From Watersipora subatra (taxonomy: Eukaryota; Bryozoa; Gymnolaemata; Cheilostomatida; Watersiporidae): a stretch of DNA of 64,000 nt. The stretch covers positions 9,176,001 through 9,240,000 of the forward strand of contig NC_088708.1 in the NCBI RefSeq assembly GCF_963576615.1, given 5' to 3'. The position numbers were made by a program, and so were the translations under genes. This document shows positions 1 to 11,537 of the stretch, piece by piece. How positions within the stretch are numbered: the first letter of the stretch is position 1; each line of letters opens with the position of its first letter. The notes beneath the pieces were generated by a model. That model saw only the letters and a list, made by a program, of their open reading frames with translations. It was not told the DNA's origin and did not search any database.

Positions 1-2199
1 ACAGAGAAATGTTCAAGTGGTGCGGTAGAATAGCAAACTGGGTAGACCATATGACTCTCAAGTGAGTGGCAACCTGCGAAAGCAAGTTGAGGTCACATGA
101 CCTCAAGAGAATAATTAGGCGTTTACTATTACATTACCGGCTGAATTGGTTAGGCTAAAGATCTGAGCCTTCCCGTACATTCCCTAGCGAAAGGTTGTCA
201 ATGGTATGAAGTCAGAGTGGGATATTGAGAACGTGAATAACTGAGGAATATGCATGATAGGGCAGGGGGAGCTAACCACAACATCACAATTATGAATATG
301 TACACAATATCGGGTGTTCTGTGTGTGCGATGGTTTTTTTACCTCAATCCATTGTCTACTATTGACCAGATGACAATGTGAAGTAGCGAAAAGCTGGCTA
401 ACTAAAACAGTTATATTTTTCACCATTTGATAATGAGATGTTACGGGTGCAACTGATGAAAATAGTCATACACTAACATTGTACGATAACAATGTCTACA
501 TACAACAACTACACCTGTAAATCACGCGATGGCCAAGGAGATGCATAAAAGTTAGGCTTGAAAGTCGATGACGCAAATTTGATTGAGAAAAGTTGGGTAC
601 ATTTGAAAATCGATAAATGCGTAGTCATAGGCCGACATTGCGCCAAAATTACACAAAACAGAAAGTAGATTGAAACAATTCTAAAGCTCGATCTTGATGG
701 AAAAATATTGCTATGGAGGAGAATCGCGCCTGAAGGATTGATCAGATTGTGCCAACAAGTTGTCGTAAGGTGAGAGAGCAATAAATATGGCTGACCATTT
801 GTACACATATATACAAGGCTGAGTCACCTATTGTTGCTACTGACCTTAACATACAGTCTGCTTGATTGCTACAGCTATCACTTCAAGATTAATCGATGCA
901 CAGAATGAGATGTTATTAAACCCATTAGAAAAGGTCGACTTTGTCGGCTGTCACGGACCGGCTAACAAATATCATGTATTTGCATTTTATTGAGATCAAT
1001 CTTGTAGCTGATTGATAAAACTTAGGTCATAAAGGTAGCAAGTAAAAATGGTTAGTGTCCAGACAAGGATTTATTTTTGTGTTTATACTTGCGATGAGTG
1101 AGCCAATGCTACTGAATAGTTCAGGTGAGAAGGCGACTGAATGACAGCTGAAATTACGAGAAAGAACCGACCAACTACTGTACTTAATGTAATATTTAGG
1201 TAGTACTTTAAACTGCCCTGCATTTCTGTGTTATACAATGTAAAGAGGAATCGGAGCACTGTTATGCATAACTACTGACTCCAAGAGCTACTAAAGGCGT
1301 TATTTATTTTAGGCATGGTTCAGACCAATGTCGTATGAAGGGCATGCGAGGTGTGGCGCACTGCAGTTCAAACTTGTGCATATCGCGCATGCAAACTTAT
1401 GCAGGTGTGCGATTGATGTGATCCAAATAGCTATGAAATCGCAAGGTGGCGCAGCTAAGTTGCGCACGCACTCCGCAACAGCATTGAACTGCATGGTCAT
1501 TCGTAATCGTGGTTTCGCTACGCTAAGACTGATGTGAAATATAATTCTTGCATCTTAAATCGTGAAAGTTGATACACTGACGGTAGGTGGATAGCTGACT
1601 ACCAAGAAAGAGTAAGTAACTGATGAGAGTTGGTCATTGTATCAAAAGTAAGTACCCCGTGAGAGCTGTTTATGGTACTAGGAATAAGTACTCCATGAGA
1701 GCTGATTATGGTACCACTAGTAAGTATCCTACATGATAGCTGTTCCCCTTAGTGGGGATTTTCTAACCACCTCAAAAAGCCGATTCCCCTCAATCCTATT
1801 GTTATTCCATTAGGCGCAGGTTGTTTATGCATGAGAAAATGCCATATGAGAGATAGGTCAATGCCCAGGCACGGTGTAAGCCCAGCGTTATCAATGGCTG
1901 CTCAGTGAACAACAGCAGCGATAGAGGCTGTCAATCAGTATTCAATCCTAAGATAAGCAAATTTACATGTCGCTGACTCAGAATAACAAGGTGACAAGAC
2001 AGGTAGGTGCTTGAAGAATATACCGCGTGACTGTAGGGTCAGGCTAAAGGAAACGGAGACTCCAATACGCCAACATCAGGGAAACGAGAGAAGCAATTGA
2101 AGCGAAGATGAATAACCAAGAGATGGCATGTTTTATTATAAGAACTACACAACACTAGCATTTTACTTTCCCCAACAAGAGCTGCCAGAGAACACCTAC
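1..2199. other. Probable EEF2K intron, no exon recognised
   Basis: The next expected kinase segment, following FHLEHFIE, was looked for on the minus strand and not seen. The only structure noticed is a degenerate tandem repeat near 1624-1742 and a GC-richer patch at 1310-1540 that is open on both strands without resembling a known protein. Confidence 0.5.
1624..1742. repeat. Degenerate tandem repeat, about 37 bp x 3
   Basis: Three diverged units share the words GAGAGCTG, TTATGGTAC and AGTAAGTA. Too short and diverged to be informative. Confidence 0.6.
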
Positions 2200-5100
2200 C
2201 TCAATAAAGTGCTCGAGGTGAAAGAGAGGTGAGCCCTCCTCCCTGACTAGTTCAATGACATACATTTGAAAAATATCAATTTTCTTTGGTGGGTTGTGCC
2301 TGTTGTATTCATCTCCCCAAAGCTTGGCATCCATCTGCAGCTTAACGTCTTCAAAGTAGACAGATCGGTCGACGGACTCCATATATTTCTTGGCTACATA
2401 GTTGCCAGCATGCTTCCAACTTCTCTGCTTGGAGAAGGTAGAGAGTTTCTTGAGTCGATAGCACTGTCTCATAGCCCCTCTATTGAATGGCTACAATGAT
2501 GCATGTTGTAGGGTGGGTTTCAAGACACAGTCATCTGCCTCATAATAAGCATGCCCAGGGATAAGACAGCAAACCATGGAACAGAACACCAAATAACACT
2601 AAAATAAATGAGGCGTGACAAGAGATTAACAATTTCATGAAGCAAGTCCTTAATTCTTAGATGGCGAGTTGGCAATTCAGTTGGTCTATTCCTTGCATGA
2701 TGAGCTGCTCATAAGCTGACAACTACACACTTTAATTTCCAGTTACATACACTCCGTAAACGCAAACATGGTGAAAAAGTTGGACTGTTTCATATTCTTA
2801 GTGCAGCTAAATATGGCAGATTTTGTATGTACGTTTATGTAATATTTGTATGTACTATTTCGTAATATTTAAACAAGCTTGATAAAAACAGTTTATTTGC
2901 AAGCTATCATACTATTAATATAATATTGCTTGTATTGATAGACATCAGGCACACAGTGGACTTAAATTACTAAGAAATGCATATCTGATGCATTAGGTAG
3001 ATTGGCAGAGCGGCCATAGTTAAAATGAAGAAATTGCAAGGAAACATATGAAGCACAGATAAATATGTAAACATTCATTGAGGCGCCAACAGAGAACCCT
3101 TGCAACCAGTCTTCACCAACTCCAGCAGAATTTGCCATTAAAATACCGAAACTTTAAATTTTCTGAGATCTAATGAAGTGAACTACAAGCAATGGCAGCT
3201 TACACTTAAAAATCAAGCGTTACTACAATTTTTACAACTGGAATATTGTGGGAGTAATACGCCCATACATTTACATGTGTCAATCGTATAACATTGTTGC
3301 AATCGAAAGTGAATTAAGTAAAGAGCACTTTTATATGATACGAACGGCGTCATAGGTTGAACATTTACGAGCATTTACGGCAGCAATAGGTCAAGTCACT
3401 GAACTGTATCAAAGTACTATTGACTAGCGGCGAAGTTAGCCTACGAATAGGCCGGGTGTATTGCTTTACAATGTGAGTGAATATCAAATATCTTGTGCCG
3501 GTTTTGAGTTCGATGGCCAGCAGCGTCCACCCGATAACTGCAGCTGCAGACAGGATTCAGTGCAATTTAAGCTCACTAGCAAAACTATGAAGTTATGAGA
3601 AACGACTAGATGGTAGCTGCTTGCAAGCCTGTATTCACTGGTTGCAAGTTGGGGCGGCTAATGTTAGGCGACTAGTTATGAACATCTGGGGGTGTTGAGG
3701 GGGGCGGTGTAAGCCCCCAACAGGTGTTTTTTTATGTAGGGCCTCAGCCGGGCCTCTCGAGTGAAGTTTTAAAAAATTTTATCGGAAAGTATCAACATTT
3801 TTCTATTTTTTGAGATTTGTTTTGTTTTAGGGGATGTGACTGACGAGACGTTTTTAAATTAAAATAGGCAAAACTTGACTGCAGTTAAAACGCTCAGAAA
3901 AAGACATCTTTTTCTTTTGAGCGTTTTCACAAAGATCAACTTTGCCGATTTTATTTTAAGTTGTTTGGTAAAACTTGATATTTTGCAAACCTTTATAAAG
4001 GTCGTTAACAAGAATATTTTGCAACTGATGATGATAATAATGACGCCTAAGAACTACTAAAAGTTGATGTTTGTCTCTATGGCGTCGCATAAAGTGATAT
4101 TCTACAGCGATAAAAACCGTCTCTATAGCCGTAGGGCAAATAACTTTTCGAATAAATGATGTTGAGGTCGAGCTATCTGAAGCAATTTATCATTGCGTGG
4201 GAACGGACCAAACAAATCCGTTTAAATTAACCTTGTGTTTGAGATGAAATGTTACATTTTATCCGATGGCGAGTTATCAGAGTTTGACTGTACTTAGCCG
4301 CGGAAAGATTCTAAAAAGTTGGGACGGCTCAGCCGGCCAGCCGCCCCAGGGAATACAGGCCTGGCTGCTTGGAGGCCATTGCAAGCAAAATTTAAACATG
4401 GTCGCTATGATTCTCCATTAGTATGTTTATCAAACGTCATTTTATCAACACCGAGCTTTACCGTGTCTAGTTAAATTTATTCAGCGAAACGGAGCCTGAA
4501 TGGAGAGAAACTTGAGATCTCAGCGTTGCTTACCTTTGTCTCCATTTTAACAGTCACTTCGTCCTGGTACCACTTCTGCTTAATAGGATTGTATCTGGAA
4601 TAATAAATAAATTCAATAAGTGTGCTTATTGTTTCCTGAGGAAACATGGCAATACCCATCCATAAACTGCGGGTAGGTGGTCCACAGACCCTCGGCGAGA
4701 CGCTAGGATTAGATAGTCCCTATGTGCCACTATAAACTGTCAACATCTGAATAATCTTATAAAGAAAATATTCTGGCCGATATTTCTGTGCAAATTCGGT
4801 TAATTGAATGACATTAAAACAGAGTAATATGTAGTATTAAAACACCTGTTATGGATGAGATCTATTGTAAAGTGTGGCATCATAGTTTACACAAAACAAG
4901 TTTTTATCAAATGTTATCAAAGCCTGCGTTCAACAAACATATAGCGGAGTACCTTACTAGTTATTAGATCCAGATAACAGTATACCCATATTAAACTTGT
5001 ACACAAGTAATTAATTGTTTGAGTTTAGTTATCCGAATAAATGATAATATTTGAGCAGCAATAATTTAAATACAGAGGCTTGTAGGACTTGTTATTTAGA

Positions 5101-6522
5101 TAAAGATATTTCTATGATCCAGATAACGCTGATCTAAGGAAACGCTGTGAATAGCTAATGGCTACTATCACTAAGGTTGAGGGTGAGTGTCAGTTGCTCG
5201 TGCTAGCTGATATATAGACTACCTGTGCCGTAGGGCTGGTTGTTCCGGTAATGTGTCCAAATGGAATGACTGCCATGGATCAGTGTGATGCCACACCTTC
5301 TTCAAAGCCTCATACCATCTCTTATTTTTCTCTGTGATTCTTCCATGAGGAATGAGTACATTCAATGGAAGCACCTAGAGAACCGTATGGTTATATGTAG
5401 TGCAGAAAATTGTTCATGCACACGAAATAGAGAACTCATGACACCAGAAAACAGACATACAATAATCACGGCATGGGTCATTACTAAATGAAATCATAAA
5501 AGAAATACAAAAATAATGTATTGGCACAGGTAATCATTTAAAGTCACATATCCACTACGACAAGACAAGGAGAGAGAAGTCACGGCTAGACCTAATTTTG
5601 TGTTTCCTTGAAAACCTTGATAATAGCTGCCAGATCAGCTCTTGAGTGGTATACAAAAGGTTACATGATGTAGCATGTCAATTATTATGGGTTAAACAAC
5701 TGCTCTAGAGTTTGATTGACAATTACTCACTGAATTGAACTTACAAGCATGAAGAAATGGGTAAGTTTCAGAGATGTGCAAAGCAATTGAGCTCACTGAA
5801 TGACACATGCAAACATTCACAACTATCAGAGTGCAATCTGAAGATATTATTCACTCTATTATATAATTTCATAAAAAATATGAAGGAGAACGGAATGTTA
5901 GCACAAAGTACAACAAAGTGATCCAAAATAGCAATAGCCTAAATACTAGAGGTGCACAATCTACTTACTCTCTGCTCTGTAGAGACCTATTAATAAATGG
6001 TAACTGGAATCATAACAGGAAAATCTCAAGCTAGTACAAAATTAAAATCTTAAAAGATGCAACATGTATGATTTCATATGCGAGAGTGTGTTTAATTAGT
6101 TGGGATTGATTAATTAGTTAATTAGTTTAATCGCTTGGAAAACTAGGCTCATTTTACAGTTGAAATCAGTGCAAATGGTACATAGCAGATAAGCCTTTTG
6201 AATTGTTTTTGCTTAACAAGCATCTACACAGCAAGCCTGCATTACTTAGCGATACAATTTATAAGCATAAAATGTCATATCGGCCAACCCTAAGCAGAAG
6301 TGAAAAAAAAATTCAGAAACTCACCCTGCGCAAGCCGAGCTTAATTTGACGACGTTCTCGCAAAGTCATGAATGTTTTACCACTGCTGAGCTCGTCATCG
6401 TCTTCCGAACCAACAGGGAGCCCAACCTCTAAAATAGGTGTAATTGATACTTCTTCCTCTTCACAGCTCCCGATAGTACACTCAGACTCCGTACGAGGCA
6501 TGGTCAAATGTTCTACCAACAT
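2200..6522 (-). CDS. EEF2K: Eukaryotic elongation factor 2 kinase, 5' exons (partial)
   Basis: Calcium/calmodulin-dependent alpha-kinase that phosphorylates eEF2 and slows translation elongation in the cytosol. Four exons on the minus strand read in matching phase: 6325-6522, 5223-5374, 4534-4594 and 2200-2490. Exon 1 gives an acidic N-terminus starting MLVEHL, or MPRTES seven codons later at 6501. Exon 2 carries the calmodulin-binding region (RWYEALKKVW, then DPWQSFHLD and LRHR). Exon 3 continues YNPIKQKWYQDEVTVKM. Exon 4 holds the first part of the alpha-kinase domain, with PFNRGAMRQCYRLKKL, the nucleotide-binding lysine in NYVAKKY, then VYFEDVKLQMDAKLWG and FHLEHFIE. The donor of exon 4 (GTAGGT) is the last junction seen. 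The rest of the catalytic domain and the C-terminal repeats lie left of the window or were missed. Identity rests on family motifs. The acceptor of exon 2 (TTCTCTAG at 5375) is the least certain boundary. Confidence 0.93.
3618..4387. mobile_element. Non-coding element with imperfect terminal inverted repeats
   Basis: The left end at 3618 reads TGCTTGCAA, GCCTGTATTC, CTGG, GGGGCGGCT in order. The reverse complement of the right end at 4387 gives the same words in the same order, with extra bases between them. About 770 bp lies between the arms and has no convincing coding region. It contains an internal hairpin at 3887-3927 (AAAACGCTCA paired with TGAGCGTTTT). The element lies in an EEF2K intron. 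It resembles an old DNA-transposon derivative (MITE). The superfamily was not assigned and no target duplication was confirmed. Confidence 0.45.
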
Positions 6523-6943
6523 GTAAATTACTGAATACAGTTATAATTATATAATAAAAAGACAAGGTTTAAAAGCAATAGCCATGTCTCAAAGGACAGC
6601 AATGCTTGCAATGAATCTACTGAGAAGTAACTTTGCCTACTTTAATCACGAGCACTGTTCAAAGTAACAACGAGCATGGTTGCTGGTTTATCTAGTTAAT
6701 TTTAAAGTAAAATCGACATCATGTGCACCGTTAGCAAAAAGCAGCCATCATTGCTCTCAAGCTGATGTTCATATACGTGATCGAGAAAATTTCCGACATG
6801 AACGTGTTTACTAGCATCCGATCTTTAAATCCGAGAGAAAACTGTTGTTACCGTCCCGTGTTCTAGAAAGTTGGTGTTAGTTTGAAAGTAGTTGTATCAG
6901 ATTAATTAATATATATAATTGTTGATTGATGTAACGCTATCTA

Positions 6944-7025
6944 GGTAGCGTGGCCGAGCGGTCTAAGGCGCTGGTTTAAGGCACCAGTCTCTTCGGAGGC
7001 GTGGGTTCGAATCCCACCGCTGCCA
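6944..7025 (+). tRNA. tRNA-Leu (anticodon AAG)
   Basis: An 82-nt class II tRNA. The acceptor stem is GGTAGCG with CGCTGCC (one G-T pair) followed by discriminator A. The anticodon stem CTGGT/ACCAG encloses the loop TTAAGGC, so the anticodon is AAG and it reads CUU. A long variable arm (CTCTTCGGAG) is as expected for leucine. The T arm is GTGGG/CCCAC around TTCGAAT. There is no intron and no encoded CCA. The gene lies about 420 bp from the EEF2K start, transcribed away from it, and is followed within four bases by a T run. Confidence 0.97.
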
Positions 7026-7028
7026 AAG

Positions 7029-7033
7029 TTTTT
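7029..7033 (+). terminator. RNA polymerase III T-run terminator of tRNA-Leu
   Basis: Five T residues begin four bases after the tRNA 3' end, with further T runs a few bases on. This is the usual polymerase III stop signal. Confidence 0.8.
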
Positions 7034-7258
7034 ATATTTATTTTTAATGAAAAATACAGTAATGATCATTTTTATAAGTACTTATTGCTAGTATAGATCC
7101 TCATTTACATTGTAGTATATTACCATCACTAACAAATAACTTTTGGTTTAGCAAAGCTGCCATGATGTATGAACTTGAGTTCACAGCCATAAATCAGAAA
7201 CTTATGTTCTTACATTTTTCTAAATTAAAAAAAACTTCCAACGAGTTTGAAGTACGCT

Positions 7259-7291
7259 TGACATAACGCTCATTTGGTGAGCGTTATGTCA
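7259..7291. repeat. Perfect 14-bp inverted repeat
   Basis: TGACATAACGCTCA and its exact reverse complement are separated by the five bases TTTGG. It stands alone in AT-rich sequence and could be a fold-back remnant of a small DNA transposon. Confidence 0.8.
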
Positions 7292-8310
7292 CTGAATCAC
7301 TGGATTTGAGCTTAATCTAGTTTTACTTCTCTAAGCTAAACCTATTCTAAGTAACCTAGCAATCTTTGAAGGTGTAACAAGTCATTTTCATTTCACTTTG
7401 AGAGAAGAGCTGTACCCTTCTACAAAGATTAAAGACAAGAACTGTCTCGTGCAAACCATTAGTTACACGGAATGCATAACTAGCGTGTTGCGAAGGTATT
7501 CGATCATGTCTGACCACGACTACGATTGCACTGTTAATTTTGAAGGTTTCATTTTAACTTTTGATCAACATGACTTGAATTTAACAAGCCTGCAAATCCA
7601 AAATCACTTGAGCTCAGCTCAAAAATATGTCAAGTCATTTACTGTTCGAGTCGCATATCACAAAAAAATTGACTATGTTCAAATTCAAACAAGTACAACA
7701 AAAACACTAGAATGATTTGAATTGAGAACCTCTCTGTTATGTACATATATAGCCATCCATTCTTTAGTTTTCATTGCGTATGACATTATAGTAAATGTTT
7801 TTACTAGTTTATTTTGAAAATTTAGAGGTGAATGCTGGCATGTAGCGATTTCTATATTCACTCATCCTTATGGAAGCTGTTTGAACTGAGGCTGCTCATG
7901 GTAACATTGTAACATAGATTAGCAGGCTCTGTTGGTCAAGAGGTGAGCCAATCTGACCTTAGCTAGACCTATCTTCTCATATACACTATGAAAACAGACC
8001 TTGTTGTCTTGGCATCACTAGGATGTCCTAATGCGAGCGAGAGCAAAACAGATCGACCAGTATGTAACGCATGCAGTATCAAGCACGATTTTATCAAATA
8101 ACCATCAGATTTTTATCTTTCCTGTTTTAAACTTCAAAAGCTAGTAACCATCATTCTGTTTTGAGACTAACAAATTGCTTGCTCGCAAAAATCTGTGCAT
8201 TTCATATAAACTCACATTGTAATATATTAGTTGTATCATACCTTGCCCAGGAATTGTCTACTATCGATAAAAAGAAAGAGCGCAAGATGATCTGAAAAAA
8301 ACTTTGAAAA

Positions 8311-8339
8311 AAAGACAAAAGGCTCGATCTTTTGTCTTT
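8311..8339. repeat. 11-bp hairpin
   Basis: AAAGACAAAAG and CTTTTGTCTTT pair around a 7-nt loop (GCTCGAT). No flanking gene explains it. Confidence 0.7.
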
Positions 8340-11300
8340 ATTAAGAAGTTGTCCAACTATATATTGTTAACTTTAATTAGGACAGAAAACTCCTATGTAC
8401 TAGTACAATCATGCTACAGAACCTACACAGTAGCGTTTCATCAATGAAATCATAAAGACTTTTCATTTATTACTGTCACTCAGCTGTCAAGCTCCGTACA
8501 TACTGTTACAGATCATACTTCAGCCATTTTCACTGTGGCATCACGCCTTCTCATGTCTGACAATTGAAAGATGACTTTATGGCATTGCTTATCCAAAACA
8601 GCCACCCATCTACAACTCTAGTCTATTCGTTAGTATATTTGCCTCCATTTTTGAAGCATGACGTCATGGAAGCAGTGCATAACAAGAACAAGCGGTATAC
8701 CACGTCTGCTCAGGGCTCTTCTTTGCTGCGGAGGTTCATAGGTCATGTCTATCTGATCTCGATGCCAAGAAAACGATGATAATCAGAGAAACTCCCGCCC
8801 CTATGCCCCTCATCTCGCCCATGCATCCCCAGCTACAGATGATAGCAATAAAATATATTCCTACATTAGAGTTGGAGTCACCAGCGCTTCAACTACCTGT
8901 TTTGGGATGGCAGCCGTGTATTTAATCCATCAACCCATACCATTTCCTTGATAGTGACATATACATGTGCCTGTAAAAAAGGCTTTCTACACATCATCCA
9001 AAAAGTGGGTCATTGCATTTGGTCTGTCCTGGTAAAATTTGCAAAGGTTGAAAGCCTTAGGTACTCATAGAGGTACTCATAGAGGTACTCATAGAGGTGA
9101 TGCTTCATACCTATTCACCCGCTACAAGCTCAGACTGCCTAACTAAATATCATCAGGTCGGGAATTTATGGAGACTCAAGCGAGGTCAGCGCTAGAACTG
9201 TTCCACATTACTGCCAATAAAGGTGGGATTTATAGAGCGGCCAAGCAATGACAGCCATTGGTGCATAAAGTGAGTAGAAATAATCAGCACTGTTCTGATT
9301 GGATAAGAATGAACCCAGGTATGATGCGTATGTGATTTGCAGTGGACCAGTATTTGGTCTGCCATACTAGCTAAGTGCTCTTCTATCTCTCACTACGGAT
9401 TAGTGACTATCAGTTTCTACATCAGATGTAGATAAGTTTTCAGTTACAATTAGCTATCAGAAAGGACACCTGTGCTGAAAAAAACAAGAAATGTCTGTAA
9501 CCCTCAGCAAGTAAGGGGTTCAGTATTGTGTAGTATGGTAGAATTGATGTTCAGATACAAGGCTAATAATATACATAGTGAGCTATTTCTCATTCTCATC
9601 TGTCGGTAAATTCGTCATGTTTCTTTGGAATTGTCTTAGTGGTTAAACTGTATTTCATGCTAACTTATATTCCTTGTATTATTATATTATATTATAGCCT
9701 ATATTATAAATTTATAAAGAATTTCAAGTTTATCTGTTTCTAGCTGATGTTGATACTATTTCTGTAAATTGAAGATGGAAAGTAAACAATGATCTTTATA
9801 CAGATATTAACTGGGAGCGTATAGGATAAGGGGTATATGTAGAATGCCTCAGCTATTGGTAGCTCACATAAGCATAGATGTATGCACGCTGCTGATGGTG
9901 TAGTCATTTGCAGGTGATGCGTTTTGACATTTACAAATCATCGTACCCATACATGTAAATACCCAAGCATGTAATAAATGCAGTTTTCACTAATTGCATC
10001 AATAAGGTTTTTGTTCTTATCAAACCTGACCTCGGCATCGGGGCTGGCGCTAAGCTCTTGTTAAATATTTTAGAAATGTCCCTTCTGTAAAATTGGTTTC
10101 ACCATCACTATCCACCACAAGCCATGCAAAGCAGAAAGATTAAGCTTCAAATTGATAGGATTTCCCTACAATTGTTTTTGAAATAATTGTGTGATCTAGT
10201 TATTATTGAAGTCGTTGAAAAAATGAGCTATTTGTGGTTGCAAGCGTACCGCACACCCTTCTGAGGCATGTCCAATTCGACTGCAGTATCTCTGTCATAA
10301 TACTTTCAGAGTATCATTCTAACACTTCCATTTTGTTCATCTCTAGTGAAACGCTGACGATAACCGTGATGAGTCAGCTACAATATTGCATTAACACAAA
10401 TATTTTATTATTATAATTGTTATTGATATTACTCTTAATATTATTATTAAACAGCGAGATGGTTTTTACCTGGTAGCCAGGCTTTTATTAGGTTACCTTT
10501 GCCATAGCTCCTGTTTTCCTAGCACTTTATATTTAATACTTTCTATGGTATTGATTATTAAATACTCTCTTTTGGTCTTTTTTTCATCTGAACGAAGTTT
10601 ATAATTTTATGAACTTGCCATAACTGCGCGCTCCCTTCGTTATCCTCTACCACTTTTTCAGCTCTATGTCTATGGCATGACATTTTGTGAAATAGTCCGT
10701 ATGAATTTGTGATGGTCTCAATGTGTTAGCAGTAATATTCTAGTAGCATAACCATTTTACTGTTGTTATTAAAACGATTATCTTTATTGTGCTTGTTAAC
10801 ACCGTCAGTAGCTGCAACATATATTTGTTTCTGTAACTGAGAATCTATAAGCTTACTTTAGACTCTAAACGGTTAAAAACAACATGTTAGTGTTTGTCAG
10901 AAATATTATACTCTGAGAACGGTAATGATAACCATTGTGATACGATCATCTGTATGGGTATGAGTATAATATTCTATTGAATGTACTAAAGGAATTGTTG
11001 ACTACAATTGTAAGCCGCTGAAAGGGTTAATCACATGCAAATCATGATGAACTATAGTGATATATGATGCAAATAAAACAATTCAATCAGATGATGAATT
11101 CTTAAGGTTATAGAGAAACTAACAGAGTCTACATGCCATCAAACACATAAATGGCTGTTTAAAAACTTTAGCATCCTTTTTTTTTCCGTGTTGAAGCATT
11201 CAGTATTTATCACACCAATGATATGAATACCAATTGTAGATATATTTACATGTATGTGTCGATTGTCATAGAAAATGATAGATTGTAGACATACTGATGC

Positions 11301-11537
11301 ATAGACAAATAGACACATCAACCTGCGGACAGATAGACGTGTTAACACATCGACATGTTAACACATGGGCATGTAGACACATTTTAAATAGATGCAAGAG
11401 AAATAAGTAATAGTAAAATTACTTTCTTGCATCCTATTGTTTTTCTGCTTTGGTACATAGTCTAAGAGGATATGTTTTATTGAAAAACCTGAAAATGTCA
11501 GTTATTGTTGGCAATGATGTGTCGCGGACTTTTTCAG

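Larger units (their letters stand above)
7034..11537. other. Intergenic region and probable 5' end of the aminopeptidase gene
   Basis: About 4.5 kb with no recognised gene. The cytoplasmic N-terminal exon of the downstream aminopeptidase should lie here (or be fused to a 5' UTR exon) but could not be picked out. There are two small hairpins, a 12-bp x 3 repeat (GTACTCATAGAG) near 9061-9098 and simple AT-rich runs near 9680 and 10400. An open frame of 105 codons at 7398-7715 on the plus strand resembles nothing known to me. Confidence 0.5.

Noticed and set aside
7398-7715. A 105-codon plus-strand frame between the tRNA and the aminopeptidase
   Set aside because: No recognisable domain, no splice link to the aminopeptidase, ordinary AT-rich composition. 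Possible but unsupported.
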